From positions 310,001-374,000 of the forward strand of contig OY970183.1 in NCBI GenBank assembly GCA_963708155.1: a stretch of 64,000 bases of DNA, written 5' to 3'. Below the pieces are notes generated by a model that worked only from the letters and a program-made list of their open reading frames with translations, was not told where the DNA came from and ran no database searches. The position numbers and the translations under genes are program-made. This document shows, one piece after another, positions 57,526 through 64,000 of the stretch (positions within the stretch are counted from its first letter, which is position 1; each line of letters begins with the position of its first letter). The stretch is from Methylovirgula sp963708155. GTDB taxonomy: Bacteria; Pseudomonadota; Alphaproteobacteria; Rhizobiales; Beijerinckiaceae.

Positions 57526-58281
57526 CTAGCCCCCCGCCAGCCAATTCGAGAATCCCGCCATGAATATCCCGATGATCTGCTTGAAGGTGAAATAGAAAAG
57601 CACAATGCCGCCGGCAATGGCGAAGGGAGTTGTGATAAAATAGACTTGGATCTGCGGTGTCAGCTTGTTGGCGAGCCCGACCGCAAGATTGAAGACCAGA
57701 CCGAACAGAATGAACGGACTGGCGACTCGCAGCCCGAGAAAGAAGGCTTTCGATAACGTGTCCGCGACCTGGATAAGCCCGAATTGCGGGCCGAATCCCG
57801 ATTCGACTGGCAAGCTGCGATAGGACGCCACGATACCGCGTATGACTTCGAGATGCAGATCGGTCACGAAAAGCAATGTCGTGGCCAGGAAGGTCAGAAA
57901 CTCAGTTATTGAGGGCAACGGTTCGGCTTCGTCCATCGGAACGCCCAGCGCGTTGGTAAGACCGATCTGCATGGCGACCGCCGTCCCGAGCGTCTCCAGC
58001 GCGGCGAAGAAAATTCGCCCCATGAGCCCAATGAGGCCGCCGATGAGCAATTCCGAAATGATGAGCCGTAAAAGAGAAAGCGCGGAAACGTCGCCGACGA
58101 ACTTCTCGATCTGACCGCCAAGGAACGGCACAAGCGCGAGCGTGATGGCGAAGCAAAGGAACAGCCGCACCACCATCGGAACCCGCGGGCTGGAAAAACC
58201 CGGCATCAGCATCAGACAGCCGCCGATGCGGCAGAACAGGATGAACGCGGTCAAAACCGCGTTCGCACCGATCCCGTTCAC
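57526..58281 (-). CDS. fliR: Flagellar biosynthetic protein FliR
   Basis: 251 residues with about six membrane helices. FliR motifs include RIGGCLMLMPGFSSPRVPMVVRLFLCFAITLAL and LLIGGLIGLMGRIFFAALETLGTAVAMQIGLTNALG, and the end IIGIFMAGFSNW. With FliP and FliQ it forms the export gate. The start overlaps the flhA stop (ATGA), and the end meets the FliJ-like start. Confidence 0.95.
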   Translation of the reverse strand: MNGIGANAVLTAFILFCRIGGCLMLMPGFSSPRVPMVVRLFLCFAITLALVPFLGGQIEKFVGDVSALSLLRLIISELLIGGLIGLMGRIFFAALETLGTAVAMQIGLTNALGVPMDEAEPLPSITEFLTFLATTLLFVTDLHLEVIRGIVASYRSLPVESGFGPQFGLIQVADTLSKAFFLGLRVASPFILFGLVFNLAVGLANKLTPQIQVYFITTPFAIAGGIVLFYFTFKQIIGIFMAGFSNWLAGG

Positions 58282-60371
58282 GAGATCGTACCCAGCGACT
58301 TGATCTCGACTCCCCTGGCAATTTCAAGATGCGAGAGAACCGGGAGCGTCGCGAACAGGCGCTCGATCACCATGCGCACGTAGGGCCGCGCCTCGGGCGT
58401 CGTGACCAGCACGAAGGCATGGCCCTTGTCCATGCGCTCGCGGATCGCGACCGAGGCCTCGTTGCCGAACTGCTCGACCATGCCCGGATCGAGGTCGAAT
58501 TCGATGACATCGCCCTTGGCATCGCGTTTCAGGCTTTGATGGAAGGCGAGATCCCATTTGTTGCCGAGCCGCAGAACCTTCAGGACGCCGTGATCGAGCA
58601 GATCGCCGCAGATCTGCTGCGCGATCCGCATGCGCACGTGCTCGGTGACCTGCTCCGCCCGGCGCACATGCGGCGCGATTTCCGCGACGGCCTCCAGAAT
58701 CAATTGCAGATTGCGGATCGAAACCCGTTCGGCAAGCAGCAGCTTCAAGACCGCCTGCAGGCCGGAATAGGAAATCTGCGAAGGACAGATGTCATCCAGC
58801 AGCCGCTTGTATTCAGGACCAAGCCGGTCGAGCAAGGCGCGCATGTCCTTATAGGACAGCAATTGAGAAAGATTGTTACGGATGACCTCGCTCAGATGGG
58901 TAAGCACCACCGACATGTTGTCGATCGCCTCGAACCCCTGGCGCTTCAGCTCGCCGGCATAGGCCTCCGACACCCACATCGCCTTCATGCCGAAGGCCGG
59001 CTCGCGCACGTCCTCGCCGGGCAGATCTGGCTTGCGGCCGTCGCCGACGACGACGAGGAGATAGCCCACCATCATCGTGAAAGATGCGACGACGGTGCCG
59101 TGAATCTTGATCTGATACGTCTTGGCCGGCACCGTCAGACTGTCTGAAACTTTGATCTCCGGAACAACGAAGCCATATTGCTGGGCGAATTTGCGTCGCG
59201 TTTTGGTAACGCGGTGCGCAAGCTCGCTCTGAGCTAACAGCAGACGGGTCGCAAGCTGCTTGCCGAGGCAGAGCTCGATCTCCACCGATTTCAGCGATTC
59301 CTTGACGGATTCACGGACCTCTTTCTGCGCCCTTTGCTCGGCCGCGGCCGCCGATGCGCTGTCCGCGGCCTGCCTGCGCGCGAGTTGCGCCGGGATCGCA
59401 TAGCCGGCGAATGCCATCAGGCTGCCCAGCAGCGCAAAGGGAAAGAACGGCAGTCCGGGGATTATGCCCAGAACGAACATCAAACCGGCCGCCACGAACA
59501 GCGCCTTGGGATATTTCACCAGCTGGCCGAGCACCGCCTGCTCGGCCGAGCCGCGCGTGCCGCCTTTGGAAACCAGCAGACCGGCCGCCAGCGAAACAAT
59601 CAGCGCCGGAATTTGGGTGACAAGGCCGTCTCCCACCGACAATTTGGTGAAGACATCCGCGGCTTCCGAAAGCGGCATGTCGTGCCGCGTCGCGCCGATG
59701 ATAATGCCGCCGAAAATATTGACCGCCAGAATAATGAGGCCGGCGATGGCGTCGCCGCGGACGAACTTCGAGGCGCCGTCCATCGAGCCGAAAAAGGCGC
59801 TTTCTTCCTCAAGCTCGCGGCGGCGGTGCTGCGCTTCCTTCTCGTCAATCGTGCCGGAGGACAGATCGGCGTCGATCGCCATCTGCTTGCCGGGGATGGC
59901 ATCGAGCGTAAAGCGAGCGCCGACTTCCGCGATGCGCGTCGCGCCCTTGGTAATGACGATGAAGTTGACCGTGATGATGATGGAGAAGACGATCAGGCCG
60001 ATGACGAAGTCGCCGCTCATCACAAGGCGCGAGAATCCGCCGATCACATAGCCCGCCGCGGCCGTGCCTTCCGCACCATTCGAAAGAATCAGCCGCGTCG
60101 TCGCGATATTCAGCGAAAGCCGCAGCAAGGTCGCGACGAGCAAAACAGTCGGGAATGACGAGAAATCCAGCGGCCGCTGAATCCACAGCGCGACCATGAG
60201 GATGAGCACTGCGAGTGCGATGGAGAACGCGAGCCCAATATCAATGATGAACGGCGGAATCGGCAGGAAGAAGACGGACAGGATCGCAAGAATGCCGGTC
60301 GCAAAACCGATATCCCGCGAATTGCCCCTTTGCTCAGGTGTCAAATGTGCTTCGGCCGCTACCCCCGCCAT
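58278..60371 (-). CDS. flhA: Flagellar biosynthesis protein FlhA
   Basis: 697 residues. The membrane half has PPFIIDIGLAFSIALAVLILMVAL and the FHIPEP-type block TFDLDAIPGKQMAIDADLSSG (here FTLDAIPGKQMAIDADL) with charged switch residues. The cytoplasmic half carries VSIRNLQLILEAVAEIAPHVR and LAFHQSLKRDAKGDVIEFDLDP. FlhA is the export-gate nonamer that engages substrate-chaperone complexes. Complete and undamaged. Confidence 0.96.
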   Translation of the reverse strand: MAGVAAEAHLTPEQRGNSRDIGFATGILAILSVFFLPIPPFIIDIGLAFSIALAVLILMVALWIQRPLDFSSFPTVLLVATLLRLSLNIATTRLILSNGAEGTAAAGYVIGGFSRLVMSGDFVIGLIVFSIIITVNFIVITKGATRIAEVGARFTLDAIPGKQMAIDADLSSGTIDEKEAQHRRRELEEESAFFGSMDGASKFVRGDAIAGLIILAVNIFGGIIIGATRHDMPLSEAADVFTKLSVGDGLVTQIPALIVSLAAGLLVSKGGTRGSAEQAVLGQLVKYPKALFVAAGLMFVLGIIPGLPFFPFALLGSLMAFAGYAIPAQLARRQAADSASAAAAEQRAQKEVRESVKESLKSVEIELCLGKQLATRLLLAQSELAHRVTKTRRKFAQQYGFVVPEIKVSDSLTVPAKTYQIKIHGTVVASFTMMVGYLLVVVGDGRKPDLPGEDVREPAFGMKAMWVSEAYAGELKRQGFEAIDNMSVVLTHLSEVIRNNLSQLLSYKDMRALLDRLGPEYKRLLDDICPSQISYSGLQAVLKLLLAERVSIRNLQLILEAVAEIAPHVRRAEQVTEHVRMRIAQQICGDLLDHGVLKVLRLGNKWDLAFHQSLKRDAKGDVIEFDLDPGMVEQFGNEASVAIRERMDKGHAFVLVTTPEARPYVRMVIERLFATLPVLSHLEIARGVEIKSLGTIS

Positions 60372-60396
60372 GATTCACCTGTCGCCCGAACGCCGC

Positions 60397-60663
60397 TCAA
60401 TAGCCTTTTTCGATCCGCGAATACACATGCTCGGTGAACACATATATCTGGCCGCCGATGAAAGAGGCCGTCACCGTCAATGCCGCAAGAACGACAATGA
60501 TCTTCGGCACGAAGGTCAGCGTCGCCTCCTGAATTTGCGTCAATGCCTGAAAGAGCGCGATGCCGATGCCGACGATCATCGCCGCGCCGACCGCGGGGCC
60601 GGACACGAGCATGATCGTCCAGATCGCCTGACGGGCCAGCTCGAGCGCGTCCGCCTCGTTCAT
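60397..60663 (-). CDS. fliQ: Flagellar biosynthetic protein FliQ
   Basis: 88 residues with two membrane helices (IWTIMLVSGPAVGAAMIVGIGIALFQALTQIQEATLTFVPKI and VVLAALTVTASFIGGQIYVFT). This is the FliQ pattern and length. Follows flgD by two bases. Confidence 0.95.
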   Translation of the reverse strand: MNEADALELARQAIWTIMLVSGPAVGAAMIVGIGIALFQALTQIQEATLTFVPKIIVVLAALTVTASFIGGQIYVFTEHVYSRIEKGY

Positions 60664-60665
60664 CG

Positions 60666-61145
60666 TCAGTTGACCGTCAGGCCGGTCGGCAGGGCGAACG
60701 ACGTCCCATCGCTCAGTGTCGTGGATGTCGCGGCGCTGCTGCCGGTCGTCAGATCAACGGTGCTGCCATCGGCGAGGGTCGCTGTCGTGCCGCCGTTCGA
60801 TCCCAGGTTGACAGACTCGACGACGCCGGTCGCCCCGCTCGACGAGGTCACCTTCTGGCCGATCATCTGCTCGGCTTGCGTCAAGGCGTTCGAGGTCAGC
60901 ATCGTATCGAGTTTGGAGTTCGTTTGGATTTGCTGCTCGACTTGCGAAAACGAGGCCAACTGACTCATGTATTGCGTGGGGTCGGTCGGGTTGGTCGGAT
61001 CCTGGTTCTGCAATTCGGCCACCAGCAATTGCAGAAATTGATTATAGTTGACGGTGGCTGCCCCCGCCGTGCTTTGCGTGTTGGAAGAGCTTGACGATTT
61101 TTGCGACGTCGCAGAGCCCGTTGGATTGGTTGCATCGACAGTCAT
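60666..61145 (-). CDS. flgD: Flagellar hook-capping protein FlgD
   Basis: About 159 residues from the ATG at 61145. The N-terminal FlgD signature VNYNQFLQLLVAELQNQDPTNPTDPTQYMSQLASFSQVEQQIQTN is present, then SNGGTTATLADGSTVDLTTGS. It caps the growing hook and directs FlgE assembly. Preceded by flbT. Confidence 0.95.
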   Translation of the reverse strand: MTVDATNPTGSATSQKSSSSSNTQSTAGAATVNYNQFLQLLVAELQNQDPTNPTDPTQYMSQLASFSQVEQQIQTNSKLDTMLTSNALTQAEQMIGQKVTSSSGATGVVESVNLGSNGGTTATLADGSTVDLTTGSSAATSTTLSDGTSFALPTGLTVN

Positions 61146-61156
61146 GAGAATCTCCC

Positions 61157-61567
61157 TTAGGCAGCGGCACCCGCGACGGGCTCTTTGATTTCGCAAAGAA
61201 CCTCGGCTTCGATGGGCAATAAAGTGCGAATGGTCTTCAACGCATCGAACTTCCGGTTTTCGGCGACGAGTTGCTCGACCGTTTTCAGTCCGGCCAATAT
61301 CCGGGGATCGAGGAATATCCTCCGGCTGTTCTCGAGCGCTTTATCGAATAACTCCGTCGCCGCCGGCGTATCGGCGGGATTCATGAGCATGATCTGCACG
61401 ATGAAGTAGAGTTGGCGCAGCGGCGTCGTGACGTCGCCGACGTTCATCACATGCGCTTCAAGCAGGAAGGTCGCATCGTTGAGCAGCTCGAAGGAGACCT
61501 TCCGGTCCACCCGCAGAACCGCGCCGTTAATGTAGAACTTCTCTCCGGCGCGCAGCGAAATCCGCAT
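61157..61567 (-). CDS. flbT: Flagellin post-transcriptional regulator FlbT
   Basis: 136 residues. The FlbT pattern reads LRAGEKFYINGAVLRVDRKVSFELLNDATFLLEAHVM, then RQLYFIVQIMLMNP. In Caulobacter and relatives FlbT limits flagellin mRNA translation and works against FlaF. It lies between flaF and flgD, as usual. Confidence 0.95.
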   Translation of the reverse strand: MRISLRAGEKFYINGAVLRVDRKVSFELLNDATFLLEAHVMNVGDVTTPLRQLYFIVQIMLMNPADTPAATELFDKALENSRRIFLDPRILAGLKTVEQLVAENRKFDALKTIRTLLPIEAEVLCEIKEPVAGAAA

Positions 61568-61576
61568 TTGATCGCC

Positions 61577-61925
61577 TCACTTCAATCCATCGCAGATGAT
61601 CGCGCAGATTTCGATCAGACCGCCAAAGTTATCGCTCTTGCCGAGCCGCATTCGATTGATCTCGTTCGTGATCCAGATGCCAATCGAAATCAGCTCGGCG
61701 CGCAGCGCATCGGGCAGATCGTTTTCTGGCCTGGCGAGATCGTCGATGAAAAGATGCCAGAGTTTGTTGAGGTAGTTGAGAGCTTCGGCGGCCTCCATCG
61801 ACTTGACGCCCCGCTGCTGCGCGAGCTCAAGCAATTCGATCGCACGCTGCATGGCAAGCCACTCGCGCGCGCGCAGAGTTTTGTGCGCAATCATCCAGAA
61901 TCTCTTTGTAAGAGAATTGGTACAT
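61577..61925 (-). CDS. flaF: Flagellin regulator FlaF, one frameshift at the N-terminus
   Basis: Typical FlaF length is reached (115 residues) if the start is the ATG at 61925, giving MYQFSYKEILDD. From there the frame passes through a run of alternating GC (61864-61873) with one extra base and enters the main frame (WLAMQRAIELLELAQQRGVKSMEAAEALNYLNKLWHLFIDDLA). As read, the start falls back to an ATG at 61894. FlaF supports flagellin synthesis or secretion in opposition to FlbT. Confidence 0.85.
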
Positions 61926-61958
61926 ATTCGTAGACCACCCTCAAAAAATGCGCGTATT

Positions 61959-63002
61959 TTAGAGATATTTTACCAAGCTGAGCTGCGATAGCTGTGAGGT
62001 CAGGGAATAGGCCGTCTCGATCTGCGTCTGCAGATTTGTGACCTCGGTTGACGCCTCATATGGATTGACGCTTTCGAGATTCCCGACCTGCGTTGAAAGC
62101 ACACTCATCTCGACCGACATTTGACTATTGGCAGAGGTGATATCGTTCTGAACGCTGCCGACAGACGTCTGGATACTGGTGAGACCGGAAGTTCCGGCAT
62201 TGAGGAGATTCTCGGCATTGGTCTCAAGGGTCTGAAGAGCTGAGCTGCTTAGATTGTCCGTTCCGAGATCAGCCAGCATCGTATAGGCCTGCGCCAGATC
62301 CTGGAACGCCGACTGATTCGCGCTCACCGAGGTAGAGACCGTCAACGACGGCGAAATCTCGCTGCTCGTCGTCGTGTCGGAAGCCGAAGACCAATTCGAC
62401 GTCCAGTTCGTACCCTGGAACAGCGGGGCGAACTTCGTATCGAGAAAGTCTTGCATCTGACTGGCGGTTATATTCGCAACACTCGAGCTTGTTTGCGAAA
62501 AACCGAAGTAAGATGAAAATGCCGAGCTCACAGCGGATTGGTTCGCCGAGCCGGCACTGTAGTAATCCGTAATCGGCGCAACAGAGGTGTTGGTTCCGGA
62601 AAAAAGATAATTGCCACCCTCGGTCGTGTTCAATCCTGAGATCAGGGACTGCAGCGCGCTTTGCGCCTGCTGCTGCAATGACGTCGAGACGCCATCCTGA
62701 CTGCCCGAACCGATCACCGATTGCAGTAACTTTTGGGCGGTCGTTTGCAAGCTGCTGAGCACGCCTTGCGTCGTGCTGAGACTTGTCGCGGTGAGATTGT
62801 TCGTTGTGGTCAGGGTCTGCAGCAGGGATTCCTGCGACCGCAAGCTGATGTCCTGCGACGTCTGCGCACCGAGCGCCACGCCGACATCCGCATATGTGCC
62901 GGTCGAGACTTCCTGCTGCGCCTGGGCAAGGTTGCTCTGCGCCGTAAGAACGGACTGGCGCAAGGCGGAGGAGATCGCATAAGAGGAAATAAACGAGCTC
63001 AT
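61959..63002 (-). CDS. flgL: Flagellar hook-associated protein FlgL
   Basis: 347 residues with the flagellin-like start (SSFISSYAISSALRQSVLTAQSNLAQAQQEVSTG) and end (LESVNPYEASTEVTNLQTQIETAYSLTSQLSQLSLVKYL), rich in Ser and Thr between. It links hook to filament at the HAP3 position. The start overlaps the flgK stop. Confidence 0.92.
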   Translation of the reverse strand: MSSFISSYAISSALRQSVLTAQSNLAQAQQEVSTGTYADVGVALGAQTSQDISLRSQESLLQTLTTTNNLTATSLSTTQGVLSSLQTTAQKLLQSVIGSGSQDGVSTSLQQQAQSALQSLISGLNTTEGGNYLFSGTNTSVAPITDYYSAGSANQSAVSSAFSSYFGFSQTSSSVANITASQMQDFLDTKFAPLFQGTNWTSNWSSASDTTTSSEISPSLTVSTSVSANQSAFQDLAQAYTMLADLGTDNLSSSALQTLETNAENLLNAGTSGLTSIQTSVGSVQNDITSANSQMSVEMSVLSTQVGNLESVNPYEASTEVTNLQTQIETAYSLTSQLSQLSLVKYL

Positions 63003-64000
63003 GCCACGGACGCCTGGTTTATCGCTGTGGTCAGATCCGAGAACATGTTGCTGATCGTCGTCAGCAGCTTCGCTGTAGCCGAATAGGAATTTTCGAGATC
63101 GAGCATCTGGGACATCTCGTCATCGAGATTGACCCCGGTCGAATTCGATAGCGCGGTGGTAGACGTTGACAGCAACGTGCTCTGATAAGCACTTTCCGAC
63201 TGCACGTTTTGTTGCTCGGCATCGAGCCAGCTGACCGACGCCGTTGCATAGCCCGAAAGCGTGTTGCTGGTTCCAATGCCGCCGGCACTGGAAAAACTCT
63301 GAGCCGCCGAAAGATTAGTCAGATACTGCTGCAGATGCGTATCGTAGCTGGCCTGGTGCGATGTGTTATAGTTGAAATTGATGCCGTTGCCCAACAGCGT
63401 GGCGGTACCGCCTTGGCTCGGATCGACCGCGGCATTGACGGTGATGCTCCCGGCAAGACCCGTCACCTGCGCCGCGGTCGGCAAGGCAGTACTCGAACCA
63501 TCGGTGAAGAGCCCCGCAAGGGTCGAGCTCGAATTGCTCGGATCGGTCTCGGCGAAGGCGCTGATCAAGCCGTTTGCCGTCTGATCGAGCTGCGACTGGT
63601 AGGTGACGGTGACGTTATCCCGCAAGTTGGCGAGTCCCGCGAGCGCGCCCGTCTGGATGGGCATCGTCGCGGAGCTTCCTGTGACCGGAATGCCGTCTAT
63701 ATAAACGGCGTTTCCGGTAGTCCCCGCGGAATAGGTCTGCGTTGGCTGGAAGGTCACGGTGCTCGCGGTGCCGTTCTGGAACAGAGTCACCCCGCTGTCG
63801 GTGTAGATCGACATGTCATTGTTCGCGCCCGTGCTGGTGGTGATGCCGACCTGCTGCGAGAGCTGGGTGAGGATCGAATTGCGCGTGTCGAGCAAATCGC
63901 TGACATCGGCGCCGGTCGCGGTGCCCGTGACAATCTGCTGGTTGACGCCCTGAAACTGCGTCAGGAGCGAATTGATGCTCGAAACCGAGGACGCCATTTG
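62999..64000 (-). CDS. flgK: Flagellar hook-associated protein FlgK, 5' end outside the window
   Basis: The carboxy-terminal third or more of FlgK is present: LLTQFQGVNQQIVTGTATGADVSDLLDTRNSILTQLSQQVG, and the end GVNLDDEMSQMLDLENSYSATAKLLTTISNMFSDLTTAIN, a FlgK C-terminal signature. The coding frame is still open at position 64000, so the start lies beyond the window. Confidence 0.9.
   Translation of the reverse strand, partial: QMASSVSSINSLLTQFQGVNQQIVTGTATGADVSDLLDTRNSILTQLSQQVGITTSTGANNDMSIYTDSGVTLFQNGTASTVTFQPTQTYSAGTTGNAVYIDGIPVTGSSATMPIQTGALAGLANLRDNVTVTYQSQLDQTANGLISAFAETDPSNSSSTLAGLFTDGSSTALPTAAQVTGLAGSITVNAAVDPSQGGTATLLGNGINFNYNTSHQASYDTHLQQYLTNLSAAQSFSSAGGIGTSNTLSGYATASVSWLDAEQQNVQSESAYQSTLLSTSTTALSNSTGVNLDDEMSQMLDLENSYSATAKLLTTISNMFSDLTTAINQASVA

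Noticed and set aside
1..64000. CRISPR array, prophage, insertion sequence or toxin-antitoxin system
   Set aside because: I saw no regular spacer repeats, transposase, integrase or phage structural genes, and no toxin-antitoxin pair, in either strand.

Overview
The window is GC-rich chromosomal DNA from an alphaproteobacterium of the Rhizobiales (Hyphomicrobiales). The evidence is the flagellar order flgK-flgL-flaF-flbT-flgD-fliQ-flhA-fliR, the ddl-ftsQ-ftsA-ftsZ-bamD-recN-ligA block, Omp25/31-like beta-barrels, and a tRNA-Glu beside recJ. A complete haem-dependent dimethylamine demethylase locus suggests a methylated-amine user, perhaps near Beijerinckiaceae or Methylocystaceae; I cannot name the genus from sequence alone.

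Layout. 1-1.65 kb: end-truncated, interrupted transglutaminase/DUF2126 protein. 1.9-5.6 kb: MarR regulator followed by a FUSC/DUF1656/HlyD efflux operon (AaeB/AaeX/AaeA type). 5.6-8.2 kb: lytic transglycosylase and a LuxR-type regulator. 8.3-14.0 kb: C1/amine island, with GcvT-like protein and APC permease on the minus strand, divergent from DmmA-like, reductase and DUF3445 haem subunits. 14-21 kb: small hypothetical proteins, an egghead-like glycosyltransferase, an LprI-like protein, a cupin, a tandem-repeat secreted protein and an OprP-type porin. 21.3-29.5 kb: NodT, HlyD and RND efflux genes with a two-component system upstream. 29.8-33 kb: second porin and another outer-membrane protein. 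33.2 kb: tRNA-Glu. 33.3-42.8 kb: recJ, His-rich protein, murA, DUF2948, aminopeptidase P, methyltransferase and ligA. 42.9-44.7 kb: paired beta-barrel proteins. 45-53.1 kb: recN-bamD-ftsZ-ftsA-ftsQ-ddl, without lpxC or murB. 53.2-54.6 kb: orphan modA and a PilZ protein. 54.6-64 kb: flagellar export, hook and regulatory genes, running off the right edge inside flgK.

Data quality matters for any use of this annotation. At least seventeen genes are interrupted by single-base indels with both halves well conserved, and essential division genes carry several each. Most can be repaired by removing one extra base. I read this as sequence or assembly error, not gene decay, and give full repaired spans for those genes.

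The most interesting functional unit is the amine locus. Five enzyme and transport genes are arranged around a divergent promoter holding a perfect 20-bp palindrome, with a LuxR-type regulator next door. This is a good candidate for an undescribed regulatory circuit around a known enzyme family. I found no CRISPR array, transposase, prophage or toxin-antitoxin system.
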